A DNA stretch of 64,000 nt from Metallosphaera hakonensis JCM 8857 = DSM 7519 (GTDB lineage Archaea > Thermoproteota > Thermoprotei_A > Sulfolobales > Sulfolobaceae), in the NCBI RefSeq assembly GCF_003201675.2, contig NZ_CP029287.2:1-64000 (forward strand), written 5' to 3'. Within the stretch, counting starts at the first letter, position 1; every line of letters begins with the position of its first letter. Under the pieces are notes generated by a model. That model did not search any database. It saw only the letters and a list, made by a program, of their open reading frames with translations, and was not told the origin of the DNA. The position numbers and the translations under genes are program-made. Positions 1 to 8,817 of this stretch are shown piece by piece.

Positions 1-524
1 ACGTAGCCCAGGCACAGGTACGCGATCAACTTAACGTCATGCGGTATCTTCAGGATTGTTTTAACTGTCTCTTTCTCCATGAAACTCACCCACCCCATCC
101 CTATGCCCTCAGCCCTAGCGGCTAACCACATATTTCCCACAGCTAAAACGGAACTATACTCACAGGTCTCAGGCATGGTATGTCTTCCCAACACGTTAGG
201 GCCGAACCTGGAAGGATCGCAGGTGACCGCGATATTTAACGGGGTATCGAGGATTCCCTCAATCTTAATCTTTTCAAATATTTTTCTTCGATCCTCATCT
301 AATCTCTTTGCGAACTCTTCCCTCTGGCGTAATACCTCCTCCAGTATCTTCTTCCTGACGTCGATATCCCTAATTACGATGAAGTTCCACGGCTGTGAAA
401 AACCTACGGATGGTGCTAGGTGACCGGCCATTAGAATTCTCGCCAGAACATCGTCTGGAATGGGATTGCTTTTGAACGTACTCCTTATGTCTCTCCTCCT
501 CTTTATGGCCTCATATAAATCCAT
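1..524 (-). CDS. bluB: BluB-like 5,6-dimethylbenzimidazole synthase / nitroreductase (3' end outside window)
   Basis: FMN-dependent enzyme of the nitroreductase fold. In the BluB family, reduced FMN is fragmented by O2 to give 5,6-dimethylbenzimidazole, the lower ligand of cobalamin. The reading frame starts at ATG 524 and stays open to base 1, giving about 174 residues; the C-terminus lies outside. Visible family marks are the N-terminal [19 protein letters not shown] near residues 36-48, [13 protein letters not shown] near residue 118 and [16 protein letters not shown]. These match BluB better than generic NADH-dependent nitroreductases. A TATA-like cttataagg lies 22-32 bp upstream, so the mRNA is probably leaderless. 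A 70-bp MITE sits just beyond that promoter. The sequence alone cannot tell whether it makes DMB or acts as another nitroreductase. Confidence 0.8.
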   Translation of the reverse strand, partial: MDLYEAIKRRRDIRSTFKSNPIPDDVLARILMAGHLAPSVGFSQPWNFIVIRDIDVRKKILEEVLRQREEFAKRLDEDRRKIFEKIKIEGILDTPLNIAVTCDPSRFGPNVLGRHTMPETCEYSSVLAVGNMWLAARAEGIGMGWVSFMEKETVKTILKIPHDVKLIAYLCLGY

Positions 525-545
525 ATGGATAGGATATCCAAATTA

Positions 546-556
546 CCTTATAAGTG
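546..556 (-). promoter_or_regulatory. TATA box of the bluB-like gene
   Basis: On the minus strand the sequence reads gcacttataaggt, centred about 27 bp before the ATG at 524. This spacing fits a leaderless archaeal promoter. Confidence 0.5.
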
Positions 557-568
557 CAATGGTCTACG

Positions 569-638
569 TTAGTGTTTCTGATAAGTTCTCAGCCAGAGGC
601 TTGAGAAGTTTAGGATAGATATTTATTGGAAGCACTAG
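569..638. repeat. MITE-C copy 1 (about 70 bp)
   Basis: This short element has inverted ends, ttagtgtttctgataa on the left and the complement of ttattggaagcactag on the right. It is one of six copies in the window (others near 13296, 29643, 35973, 49349 and 57895). acgt/acg flanks both sides, which may be a target duplication. The interior is more diverged than in the 13296, 29643 and 49349 copies. Confidence 0.6.
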
Positions 639-790
639 TGACGTTATCCAGATTAATCAAAAGGTAACTCATAAGTATATATTAATAGAATTAGCGATGA
701 GATATTATTATATGAGTAAAATTCGAGTAAAAGTATAACCGGGTGGGAGTGTTCTCATGCAGTCATCTTATTCGATAACTACCTGTAAAA

Positions 791-1960
791 TTATATCAGA
801 TGTTCTCTAATATGCTGTACTCCCCTCAAATAGGCCAGGTTCAAGGGAGTCTCCTCGTCCGAGAAAACATGCGGGTTCATGACGTTCAACAGGGCCAGGC
901 TGTAGTCCGTCATCCCTCTGCTCCTGTTGACGGCCTTCGTGACGATGTCCGGAATGCAAATATTTCGACGAAAATATTGATATAGAAACAAGAATTTTTC
1001 TAGGTATAAGGTTATATCTGGATAACCTGTAAACCGTCTATCGTGAGACCCCATTCCCCGAGATAGATGATCCGAATTACCGGTAGAAAAATGATAAAAA
1101 CATAAATATTTTCTACAATATAAATTGAATTTTTTACATTCCGGACATTCTCTCGTGTCCCTGGCTAGCCGAGCTAAGTGCGACCTACAGAACGAGTTGT
1201 AACTCTCCGCGGTGTGGGTGTACTTCTTGCCCACGACGTGGTGATCTAGGACTTGATAGATTGAGTAGGCGTCGGTGTAGTGGACCTCGCACTTGGGAAG
1301 AGAACTCCAGAGGAAGCGGAAGGTGTTGTAGTCCCTGTCGCCGGTGACGAAGAAGGGAACTCCGTCGACCAGGGCGTTCCAGATCCAGAGGTTCTGTCGT
1401 CTAGGACCGTGTCTCACGTGTACGTAAGTCCAGCTCTCGTCTATGACTCCAAGCTTTGCCCTGAAGGCCTTCAATTGGGCTTGCAGGATCAACAGGTTAA
1501 CGTAGGCCTTCAAGGCCCTCTTCACTAAGCTGTAAATCGTGGTCAAGGGCCTTCCCTCAACCTTAGATATTCCCCTCAAGCTCATCCTGTTGGTGTACTC
1601 CTTCAAGATTCTCTCCCTCTGCTCCCTGCTCATCCTGTGACTCGCGTCGTAAAAGGTCCTACCGCAGACCTTACACCTGTACTTGCTCTTCCCTCTTGAC
1701 GAACCGTTCTTGACCACGCGGTCCGAGTTGCAGGAAGGACATCTCGGCCTCGCGTCCTTCCTCCTCTTGATCCCGAGTTTCTTGATGTAATAATACAAAG
1801 TGGAGGGCGGTATCTTGAGCTTGGTGACCTGCACTCCCAACACGTAAGCCGCGAGGGCGAAGGCGATTTCCTCTGGTCTGTGCTTTCGGGGCTTAAGGTT
1901 TAAATTTCTTAGAACGAGAAGTATAAGTTGTGCGAGGGCTACGAGGTTCATGGCATACAC
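791..1960 (-). CDS. IS1-family transposase with in-frame MITE insertion
   Basis: DDE transposase of IS1 type, 389 residues. It has an N-terminal zinc ribbon (CPSC near residue 74, CKVCGRTF near 96), then GVIDESWTYV (first catalytic Asp), a GDRDYNT segment, HYTDAYSIYQ (second Asp) and HTAESYNSF (catalytic Glu). Right after LARLARDT a 72-codon stretch begins that is not transposase at all: it is MITE-A translated. The true sequence then resumes at TKAVNRSRGM. The insertion is 216 bp including target duplication and has no stop on this strand, so the frame survives. Whether the enlarged protein is active is unknown. The insert falls after the last catalytic residue. Confidence 0.85.
   Translation of the reverse strand: MYAMNLVALAQLILLVLRNLNLKPRKHRPEEIAFALAAYVLGVQVTKLKIPPSTLYYYIKKLGIKRRKDARPRCPSCNSDRVVKNGSSRGKSKYRCKVCGRTFYDASHRMSREQRERILKEYTNRMSLRGISKVEGRPLTTIYSLVKRALKAYVNLLILQAQLKAFRAKLGVIDESWTYVHVRHGPRRQNLWIWNALVDGVPFFVTGDRDYNTFRFLWSSLPKCEVHYTDAYSIYQVLDHHVVGKKYTHTAESYNSFCRSHLARLARDTRECPECKKFNLYCRKYLCFYHFSTGNSDHLSRGMGSHDRRFTGYPDITLYLEKFLFLYQYFRRNICIPDIVTKAVNRSRGMTDYSLALLNVMNPHVFSDEETPLNLAYLRGVQHIREHLI
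941..1152. repeat. MITE-A copy 1 (212 bp), inside the IS1 transposase gene
   Basis: The 16-bp inverted ends are GACGATGTCCGGAATG and the complement of CATTCCGGACATTCTC. It is flanked by TCGT on both sides, a 4-bp target duplication. By eye the sequence is identical to the copy at 51289-51500 over the shared 200-odd bases, implying recent movement. It encodes no transposase. Confidence 0.85.
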
Positions 1961-2227
1961 CTAAAGAACCTCGAGGTCCTCGCACATAAGTCTTTTCGAT
2001 CCCACGCGTCCTCAAGTCTTCAAGTCCACTCGTTGTAAGGACCACAAAAATCCTTGAAGAGATTTCTGCCTCGCATTAATATTTTTACAGGTACTTATCG
2101 AATAAGATGACTGCATGAGAACACTCCCCAAAATACAAATAAATGAAACATTATTCATCGGCCAGAAGTCATTAACTGAAGCTTGTAGTCAATAAGGATA
2201 AATACATGTATATACAAGTAATATTAT

Positions 2228-2488
2228 GTGAGGACCATTACTGTCAGAATTCCTGAGGAGCTTTATAGGAGAATGAGAGATCATAAGGAGATGAACTGGA
2301 GTGAGCTTATAAGGAACGCAATTAGGGCTGAGTTGGATAGGATAGAAAACGTAAGTACAGGTGTTGAGATCGTTGAGAACCTTAAGAAACTAGGGGTAAA
2401 CGAGAGGGACATAGGTTTGGAGCCTCCGCAAGGTGAAGAGGAATTCCAGAGAGAGCTAAAGAGAAAGTCTACGATACCAATGTCCTAA
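2228..2488 (+). CDS. vapB: VapB-type ribbon-helix-helix antitoxin
   Basis: An 86-residue protein starting at GTG 2228, about 15 bp behind a tgtatatac TATA element. The N-terminus RTITVRIPEELYRRMRDH is a ribbon-helix-helix DNA-binding motif, followed by WSELIRNAIRAELDRIE. In this family the protein binds its own promoter and neutralises the VapC PIN-domain RNase encoded next to it. Here the downstream vapC is broken by MITE-A, so the antitoxin is orphaned. The gene overlaps the first codons of the vapC remnant, as is normal for these pairs. Confidence 0.75.
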   Translation: MRTITVRIPEELYRRMRDHKEMNWSELIRNAIRAELDRIENVSTGVEIVENLKKLGVNERDIGLEPPQGEEEFQRELKRKSTIPMS

Positions 2489-3019
2489 TTGAGATTCGTG
2501 AGAATGTCCGGAATGTAAAAAATTCAATTTATATTGCGGAGAATATTCATGTTTTTATTATCTCTACAATGAATAATTCGAATCATCTATCTCGGGGAAC
2601 GGAGTCTCACGAGAGACTGTTTACAGGTTATCCAGATATAACCTTATACCTAGAAAAATTCTGGTTCTCATTTTAATATTTTCGCCGAAATATTTGCATT
2701 CCGGACACTGTCTCGTAAAAACAGGACTTTGCAAGAGAAGCCAGATCCCATCGTCACAACTATTTTAAACGTAATTGAATACCCCCCAATACTTGACCTT
2801 GGAGGGAAGCTTTTGGTGATATATCCAACCAAGGAAGACTACGAGTTAACTCTAAGAATCATGATAGAGTTAAGGAAGGTAGGGACGCCGGTAAACGTAG
2901 TTGATGTAGTGTTAGCCTCGATTGCAATAAATCGCAACATGGTAGTAGTATCAAACGATAAGGATTTTGAATTTATTAAGAAAGTTGATAACAGACTAGA
3001 AATTCAAAGTGAATCCTAG
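2467..3019 (+). pseudogene. vapC: VapC PIN-domain toxin interrupted by MITE-A
   Basis: The frame from 2467 gives VYDTNVLIEIR, the diagnostic PIN start with the first catalytic Asp. It runs into MITE-A at 2500 and stops inside it. From 2714 the toxin resumes as KNRTLQEKPDPIV, then VIEYPPIL, PVNVVDVVLASIA and VVSNDKDFEFI, which carry the remaining acidic residues. Removing 217 bp (element plus TCGT duplication) joins the halves as VLIEIRKNRTLQ without a gap. The insert is not a multiple of three and contains a stop, so the toxin is dead. No ATG, GTG or TTG is visible before VYDTNV either; the expected start position reads GAG. Confidence 0.82.
2500..2712. repeat. MITE-A copy 2, diverged, opposite orientation
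   Basis: This element has the same tgtccggaatg ends as the copies at 941 and 51289 and is flanked by TCGT on both sides. It differs internally (for example ctggttctcatttt in place of cttgtttctatatc) and is 1 bp longer, so it is older than the other two. Confidence 0.8.
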
Positions 3020-3024
3020 ATGTT

Positions 3025-3187
3025 GGGCGATTCAGGTTTCCATTGCGAATTGTAATTACGGCAAAATATATCAAACATAAGGAAATTGTTGAGCCCGAAT
3101 CTTTACCTAGTCCATACGAGAGTGTTCAATTAAATTCATTCTATTTCGAAAAATAAACTGAATTCGCAAAGGAGACTTGAATTGTCC
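3025..3187. repeat. MITE-B copy 1 (163 bp)
   Basis: The inverted ends are gggcgattcaggtttcc and, on the right, the complement of gagacttgaattgtcc. Length and interior match the copy at 32779-32941. No target duplication is visible here. The element fills most of the 378-bp gap between the vapC remnant and the MscS gene. Confidence 0.72.
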
Positions 3188-3396
3188 ATACGGAAAGAAC
3201 ATCTAATTAAAAAACTTGCTTTCTGGCTATTTCAGTTTTTACAGAAATCGAAGCTAAACTCATTTTTACATTAACGTAAAGTACTGAATTTTAGATGATG
3301 AAATGAGTTTAACCATCCCGAGAATTGAACTGATCCGCTCAATGTTACTGAGATAACTTTAAAACTAGAAACTCTAGTGATAAAATAGCATTAATT

Positions 3397-4101
3397 ATGC
3401 ATTTGAAAGATGAGGAAATAAAGGATATTGCTCAGATCAGGAAAAGAATAGCAGAATCCACAATAAAATTAGTCATGTACATAGTTTTATACGTAATTGT
3501 TGCGGCCTTAATAAATAACCTAATGTTCCCATATTTGGAGAGCCTGAACATATCTCTTCCCTCTTTCCTGAACTCGGCCTCTCTCACTACCTCCATATCT
3601 GGATACCAGCCTTACATCAACGTGTTACTATCTCTGCTCTTCGGCTACCTTATACTCCAGGGCTTCGTCTCAGTGGTGTATTGGAATCTTAGGCTCAAGT
3701 ATGATCATCCTACCTCCGCTTCCGTGAGAAGTGTATTGAGGCTAGTGGGACTGGGGGCGTTAGTGGCTGCCATAGCCGGTGGAGTTGCTGGAGGAGTTGC
3801 GGGGGTTGCCCTGGGAGGTTTCTTAGGGATAGTGATAGGCTTCGCATCGCAACAGGTACTAGGTCAAGCAGTGGCTGGTCTCTTCCTTCTCCTCTCAAGA
3901 CCCTTCAAGATAAAGGATCACGTTAGTGTCACAGGAGACGAGGGGACAGTCGAGGAGATCACAACCCTCTTCACATATGTTCTCAAGTCTGACGGGACAA
4001 CAGTCATAATTCCGAACAATTCGATTCTGGGAAATAAGATATATGTTTTTCCTCAGAGTCCCTCTCAACAGACCCAACAAGGGCAAGCACAGCAGAAGTG
4101 A
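3397..4101 (+). CDS. MscS-family mechanosensitive channel
   Basis: A 234-residue membrane protein, probably a small-conductance channel that opens under membrane tension. It has a short charged N-terminus, hydrophobic helices near residues 25-45 and 75-100, then a Gly/Ala-rich pore helix (residues about 118-150, GGVAGGVAGVALGGFLG) typical of MscS TM3. After that come FASQQVLGQAVAGL, RPFKIKDHV and VEEITTLFTYV, the start of the MscS beta domain, and IPNNSILGNKI. The large C-terminal cytoplasmic domain of E. coli MscS is missing; the protein ends in a Gln-rich tail, a common short archaeal layout. It is read alone, with aactttaaaact about 35 bp upstream as a possible TATA box. Confidence 0.82.
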   Translation: MHLKDEEIKDIAQIRKRIAESTIKLVMYIVLYVIVAALINNLMFPYLESLNISLPSFLNSASLTTSISGYQPYINVLLSLLFGYLILQGFVSVVYWNLRLKYDHPTSASVRSVLRLVGLGALVAAIAGGVAGGVAGVALGGFLGIVIGFASQQVLGQAVAGLFLLLSRPFKIKDHVSVTGDEGTVEEITTLFTYVLKSDGTTVIIPNNSILGNKIYVFPQSPSQQTQQGQAQQK

Positions 4102-4359
4102 TCAGGACGTTCCCTCATCTCCAAGTCCATTTATTTTTCGTCTTCAGATCTAATACAAATATTGTTGGGTTTAGAAATAGGATGTTCATCTACTCCTTAC
4201 TAAATAATATTCAAGGATAAAGTAGGGAGAAGCGAGATCAAGTGCTTCCTTACTCTCTTGTGCATTGATGAGATGTCCGAATCCCGAGAATTAGTCAAAC
4301 CAAAGGAGACGTCAATTAATACTATAGATTTCTTAAGCAAACAGTTTTGGGTCAACTCA

Positions 4360-4776
4360 TCATAAGGGAATCACAGATCCCTGAGGATAAAGGAATCCCT
4401 TGGGTATTCCTCCCGGGCTACCATCAATTACTGGAAGTGAAACCTTATACCAGGTTCCGTTGTATACCATGATTTCTGTGGGGTTTATGGGAGTTTGGTT
4501 TTCAACTAAGTAGATTCCATTGAAGCCGGCCATCAAGGGCCCTCCGTGAATGAAGGTCTGATTACCGATTTTCACCTGAGAGAACTCTCCCATATAAACC
4601 AAATAGACTGAGGAGTTATCGATGTAAATCCCCTGTTGAGGCTTCAGATTAGGTGGAGCTTGTACCGTGACGTTCTTAGCACTTTGTTGAATGAAATTAG
4701 TGCGAACTAGAACCTCAGCTGAGATAAGGGCTCCGGCAAGGACGAGAAGTATCAAGACGATTGAAATAATCTTCAT
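4360..4776 (-). CDS. Small secreted or membrane-anchored protein, function unknown
   Basis: A 138-residue protein with an N-terminal hydrophobic segment (residues 3-22, IISIVLILLVLAGALIS) that could be a signal peptide or anchor. An Asn-rich exterior part follows with several N-glycosylation sequons (NVT, NSS, NQT, NGT). I recognise no domain. A TATA-like ccttttattg lies about 25-33 bp before the ATG, supporting a real leaderless gene. It is monocistronic between the MscS gene and malic enzyme. Confidence 0.6.
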   Translation of the reverse strand: MKIISIVLILLVLAGALISAEVLVRTNFIQQSAKNVTVQAPPNLKPQQGIYIDNSSVYLVYMGEFSQVKIGNQTFIHGGPLMAGFNGIYLVENQTPINPTEIMVYNGTWYKVSLPVIDGSPGGIPKGFLYPQGSVIPL

Positions 4777-5081
4777 TGAAGAAATTTTTACTATTACAAT
4801 AAAAGGTTTGTGGTAACTTGTTCTCAGAGAGTTTATGTCCTTTTCGGGAGACGTTCTCTTAATCGTGGGACGATTTAGAATTATTTGACGGACACATCAA
4901 TTATAGTTATCCAAGTAAGGGGTGAACTTCAACGGATTCGTGAGACGTCAGATTCCCGCCTAGAGATCATCGGTAACTCAACTTCTACTAGGTTTTAGTT
5001 CAATATCCTAAAATAATTTTACGCGAAACACGTAACTAAAGAATCCTAGTTAGATCAACTGTTTCCCATCTCGAACCTCAA
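4777..5081. other. Intergenic region, no gene seen
   Basis: Divergent promoter region between the secreted protein and malic enzyme. I see only the two TATA boxes at its ends and no repeat or RNA gene. Confidence 0.4.
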
Positions 5082-5091
5082 TGTTAAATAT
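5082..5091 (+). promoter_or_regulatory. TATA box of the malic enzyme gene
   Basis: ttaaatataa lies 23-32 bp before ATG 5114, the spacing of a leaderless archaeal promoter. Confidence 0.5.
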
Positions 5092-5113
5092 AACCCCTTC
5101 ATGATTTAACATT

Positions 5114-6382
5114 ATGGATCCGGTAGAAGTCACACTTTTGTATCAGGGGAAACTTCAAATTCTCCCCAAGGTTCCTGTGAAGTCCTACGAGGACTTTTCA
5201 GTGATTTATACCCCAGGGGTAGCTCAGGTTGTTCAGGAGATAGTCAAGGATAAGGAGAAGAGTTTCCAACTCACCAGTAGATGGAACACAGTAGCAATAG
5301 TTACAGATGGCACAAGGGTCCTAGGACTGGGCAATGTTGGTCCAGAGGCCTCTCTTCCAGTAATGGAAGGAAAGGCGCTTCTCTTTAAGTATCTGGGCGG
5401 AGTCGATGCTTTTCCCTTGCCCATCTCAGTTAAGGATCCCGATTCCTTCATTAACATCGTCTCTGCCTTGGAGCCTTCCTTCGGTGGGATAAACCTGGAG
5501 GACGTGGAGAGCCCCAAGTGCTTCTATATTCTGGAGAGGTTGCAGGAGAGGGTGAACATACCCGTATGGCACGATGATCAGCAGGGAACAGCTGGGGCGA
5601 TCCTAGCAGCTCTAATAAATGCCATGAAACTTACAGGGAAAGGGCTGGACAGCAAAATAGTTGTCTTTGGCGCTGGAGCTGCCAACATAGCGTCCGTTAG
5701 GTTGCTTAGGTCCTATGGGTTCGATCCCAAAAGGATGATCGTGATAGATAGGGAGGGAGTTCTCCATGCTGAGAGGAGGGACCTAGATTCCATGATGTTT
5801 AATAACAGGTGGAAGTACGAAGTTGCTGTGACAACGAACGGGTTAAACGTAACCACCGTGGACGACGCGTTTAAGGATGCCGATATCTTAATTGCAGCAT
5901 CAATGCCTGGTCCCAACGTGATTCAGAAGAGGTGGATAAGGAGCATGAAGGAGCCCGTAGTGTTTGCACTGGCTAATCCGATTCCAGAGATTTACCCTCA
6001 AGATGCCATAGATGCAGGGGCGAAGGTAGTGGCTACGGGTAGGAGCGATTTTCCAAACCAGGTTAATAACTCCCTGATTTTCCCAGGGGTTTTCAGGGGC
6101 GTTCTGGACAGTAGGTCCACCAAGGTAGACGATGAGATGGTAATTGCAGGGGCAGAGGCTCTAGCAGAGTTCGCCAGGAGGAAGGGAATATCCTCCAATT
6201 ACATCGTTCCGAGAATGGATGAACAGGAGGCTTACTACGAACTCGCGTCTGCGGTGGCGGAGAAGGCCGTAGAGAGGGGTTACGCTAGAGTAAAACTTGC
6301 GAGGGAGGATTTCAGGTTAATGGCAAAGGGGAGAATCGAGGAATCCAGGAAGAGGATAAGGGCGGTCCAAAGTGAAGGTTAG
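5114..6382 (+). CDS. maeB: Malic enzyme (malate dehydrogenase, oxaloacetate-decarboxylating)
   Basis: Converts malate to pyruvate and CO2 with reduction of NAD(P)+, linking the TCA and glyoxylate routes to pyruvate. At 422 residues it is the short prokaryotic form without the phosphotransacetylase-like domain of E. coli MaeB. Visible marks are VIYTPGVA near residue 36, [17 protein letters not shown] near 65-81 (malic N domain), WHDDQQGTA near 154-162 (metal and malate binding), FGAGAANIA near 184 (Rossmann loop) and ANPIPEI / [10 protein letters not shown] in the C-terminal part. Its stop overlaps the start of the following GNAT gene by 11 bp, so the two are co-transcribed. Cofactor preference cannot be read from what I see. 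Confidence 0.92.
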   Translation: MDPVEVTLLYQGKLQILPKVPVKSYEDFSVIYTPGVAQVVQEIVKDKEKSFQLTSRWNTVAIVTDGTRVLGLGNVGPEASLPVMEGKALLFKYLGGVDAFPLPISVKDPDSFINIVSALEPSFGGINLEDVESPKCFYILERLQERVNIPVWHDDQQGTAGAILAALINAMKLTGKGLDSKIVVFGAGAANIASVRLLRSYGFDPKRMIVIDREGVLHAERRDLDSMMFNNRWKYEVAVTTNGLNVTTVDDAFKDADILIAASMPGPNVIQKRWIRSMKEPVVFALANPIPEIYPQDAIDAGAKVVATGRSDFPNQVNNSLIFPGVFRGVLDSRSTKVDDEMVIAGAEALAEFARRKGISSNYIVPRMDEQEAYYELASAVAEKAVERGYARVKLAREDFRLMAKGRIEESRKRIRAVQSEG

Positions 6383-6833
6383 AATGGCCGAACCCAAGGA
6401 CGTTGATGTCATAGCCGAAATGTTCGGAAGGATGTATAGTCTTAACTCTGAGTTCGATCCGCTCCTTCAGGTCCACGACGAGGTTGAGGAGAGACTTAGG
6501 AAAAGGTTGATGGAGGAGCTCAATAATAGAGACGCTTTGATCGCCGTTGCTGAAGATGAGGATAAGGTAGTCGGTGCAGTGAGGGTAAGGTTAGAGACGA
6601 GGGAATTCTATGTTCCAGAAAAGATGGCCATTATAGAGGAGATATACGTTATGCCCGCCTTCAGACGTAAAGGGATAGGCGAGAAACTGGTGGACTACGT
6701 TACATCTGAACTAGCCAAACGTGGAGCTAGATCCATAATGGCCAGGTTCCCTGCAAAGAACGTGATAGCGGTTTCCTTCTATACAAAGAGAGGTTTCAGG
6801 GAAATTCACTATGAGTTCATAAAGAAGATTTAA
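6372..6833 (+). CDS. GNAT-family N-acetyltransferase
   Basis: A 153-residue protein starting at GTG 6372 inside the end of the malic enzyme gene; the next ATG (6384) would remove the first beta strand [10 protein letters not shown]. The core shows [31 protein letters not shown] (acetyl-CoA loop R-R-x-G-I-G) and [13 protein letters not shown], the standard GNAT order. Substrate is unknown. The 11-bp overlap implies translational coupling with malic enzyme, so it might modify a metabolic protein, but that is only inference. Confidence 0.85.
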   Translation: MKVRMAEPKDVDVIAEMFGRMYSLNSEFDPLLQVHDEVEERLRKRLMEELNNRDALIAVAEDEDKVVGAVRVRLETREFYVPEKMAIIEEIYVMPAFRRKGIGEKLVDYVTSELAKRGARSIMARFPAKNVIAVSFYTKRGFREIHYEFIKKI

Positions 6834-6983
6834 AACTCAGCGGGCCCTTCCTTTATAGATGTGTAGAAAACATTGTTCATAAGTAAAGTATACGATTCTA
6901 TATAGTAACCCTAACCCAACTAGATAGTCTAAATAGCCTTTTTTAATGAATAGGGAGTTAAAGAGCGAAGATACCCCAATGAA

Positions 6984-7934
6984 TCAATAAACGGATTTGA
7001 TGAAATTTTCAGCGTCCTCAATGGTTATCTTCTTAGGGTTCTCGGACTTGTTTGTGAGATCTGCAAAGACTTTTGCGTACTTAAGGGCATTCTCTAGCGT
7101 GGTGTATTTGGAAAGTTTCTCCGTGATATCATATTTTCTGAGAATTCCTTCAAGAGACTCCACAACGTTAGGTATCTTGAAAATTCCATTGAACTTTATG
7201 GCCTGAACAAGGGATATACAGGAAGTTACTCCATGGGGAATACCGAACGCCGGCCCAAAAACGTAACCGAACACGTGACTCAAGCCTCTCCCTGCATATT
7301 GGAACGACAGGGATGAGAGCCAAGAGCCTATCTGACATAGCCCAAAGTTCTCGTTTTCTAAACAATCCACTAGGTACTCGTAACCCTTTAAGGCTAATGC
7401 GTCAGTAAATGGAGTGGCCTTAACAGAGTAGTTAGCCTCAATTGCGTGATCTAGCGCCCTAAAGGAAGTGGTGACCAAGAGGGATTTAGGTGTAAATGAG
7501 AGGACCCAAGGGTCAAGTATTACCACGTCAGGTGGTTTGACGTTAACCGAGACCTTGAGACCTCCCTCAGTGTAACCTGCCACTGACGTATGCTCCGCTC
7601 CGGAAAGCGTTGTGGGTATAGCAACGTGTAATCTTGGAAATGATATTTTGATGGAATCAATTACGCTACCTCCTCCCACTGAGATCACGGATTTCCCTTC
7701 GATTCTGTTCATTAGTTCATCGAGTTCTTCCTTTGGCGTATGCTGGGACGGACCTCTCATCACCATAGGGTTTCCAGTCAACTTCTTGATCTCATCTATC
7801 AGTGGTGAGTTCAATAAACTCCTTGTGGTCACAATCAGGGCATCCCTTAAGTTTAAACTTTTCAAGGCTTTCAGGGAATTTTCCCCGTAAAAAACCTTGA
7901 CATCGCGAAACTCAACAGACTGCATGTCCCTCAT
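6984..7934 (-). CDS. Iron-containing alcohol dehydrogenase family, maleylacetate-reductase-like
   Basis: A 316-residue NAD(P)-dependent oxidoreductase. [10 protein letters not shown] near residue 82 is the dinucleotide loop and [19 protein letters not shown] near 105 resembles maleylacetate reductases. [13 protein letters not shown] aligns with the metal-binding GMDALTHAIEA of Fe-ADHs, but the metal Asp position is Arg and the adjacent residue differs. The second site reads [18 protein letters not shown]. Maleylacetate reductases also vary the Asp, so a metal-independent reductase is possible. At 316 residues it is shorter than the usual 350-380. The ATG overlaps the stop of the upstream EamA gene by 4 bp, so they form an operon. 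The actual substrate is unknown. Confidence 0.75.
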   Translation of the reverse strand: MRDMQSVEFRDVKVFYGENSLKALKSLNLRDALIVTTRSLLNSPLIDEIKKLTGNPMVMRGPSQHTPKEELDELMNRIEGKSVISVGGGSVIDSIKISFPRLHVAIPTTLSGAEHTSVAGYTEGGLKVSVNVKPPDVVILDPWVLSFTPKSLLVTTSFRALDHAIEANYSVKATPFTDALALKGYEYLVDCLENENFGLCQIGSWLSSLSFQYAGRGLSHVFGYVFGPAFGIPHGVTSCISLVQAIKFNGIFKIPNVVESLEGILRKYDITEKLSKYTTLENALKYAKVFADLTNKSENPKKITIEDAENFIKSVY

Positions 7935-8761
7935 CTCCTACTGGTCACAGTCAAATATACTCCAATCAGCGTTATAACCGAGCCTATGGCTTCTAGGAGA
8001 CTTGGAAGAACTCCTAGCGTTAGGAAGCTCAAAATATATGCTGCAATGGGGACTAGAAGGGAACCTGCGGATGCCCTAATACTACCCATTTCCTTTAGTG
8101 CATTAAACCAAAAGATATATCCCACAGACTGGCCCAAAATGCCCAGAATAACAAGGAGGATTATCGTGGTAGGCGTAGGAACGAAATAGTAATCAACGGG
8201 GGTTATGGCCAAAGTTATGGGGAGTGATACTAGACTCATGAAAGCGTTAAGTCTAGGAACGCTCTCCTTTGCTAGGTTCCTTGAATAATACACCGTTCCC
8301 AGGGCCCAGCTCACTCCACCAAGCAATGCTATTAATATACCCAAGTCGAGACTCGCGGAGGTAATGGAGAGGGCCAAACCCAGTACACCCAGGAGTATTC
8401 CTAGAATAGATCTGGAAGAGATCTTGGTCCCCAAGATCCTTTCAAAGATCATAACGAAGATGGGTTGCGTATATATCATCACCGCAGCTAGGCCTGGGTT
8501 AGATGAAATCGATGTTCCAACGTTGAGGCAGATAAGGAAAATGGTGAAGTTCAATATCGCTGTGACGAACTGTTTTCTTCCCACTGATATTTTGAATTTA
8601 GACAGACCAAGGAAGAAAATCGCTCCTACACCAAATCTAACTGCCGTTATCATCAGGGGTGAAACATCTTCAGAGACTATTTTCGTTAAAGGATATGTTA
8701 GCCCCCAGACAATGGCAAGGGGCCCAAGCCATTTTAAGCCTCTCAGGAGAGTACTGGACAT
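7931..8761 (-). CDS. EamA/DMT-family transporter
   Basis: A 276-residue integral membrane protein with about ten hydrophobic helices in two related halves, the layout of drug/metabolite transporters of the EamA family. [20 protein letters not shown] near residue 24 and the second-half [20 protein letters not shown] fit the family. It probably exports a small metabolite. A ttatatact TATA-like element lies about 20-30 bp before the ATG, giving it a promoter separate from malate synthase upstream. It overlaps the following dehydrogenase gene by 4 bp. Confidence 0.85.
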   Translation of the reverse strand: MSSTLLRGLKWLGPLAIVWGLTYPLTKIVSEDVSPLMITAVRFGVGAIFFLGLSKFKISVGRKQFVTAILNFTIFLICLNVGTSISSNPGLAAVMIYTQPIFVMIFERILGTKISSRSILGILLGVLGLALSITSASLDLGILIALLGGVSWALGTVYYSRNLAKESVPRLNAFMSLVSLPITLAITPVDYYFVPTPTTIILLVILGILGQSVGYIFWFNALKEMGSIRASAGSLLVPIAAYILSFLTLGVLPSLLEAIGSVITLIGVYLTVTSRR

Positions 8762-8817
8762 GAGCTCAATAGGGAAAATCTAGTATATAAGATAAAGTTA
8801 GATTAAATGATAAATCA

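Larger units (their letters stand above)
745..2128 (-). mobile_element. IS1-family insertion sequence carrying an internal MITE
   Basis: The terminal inverted repeats begin gggagtgttctcatgcagtc on the left, with the complementary end at about 2080-2128; they match over about 45 bp with few mismatches. The element holds one transposase gene. It is 1384 bp, and removing the 216-bp MITE insertion gives about 1168 bp. No clear target duplication is visible. The same ends recur at 20221-20561, 28575-28594 and 53470-53516. Confidence 0.88.
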
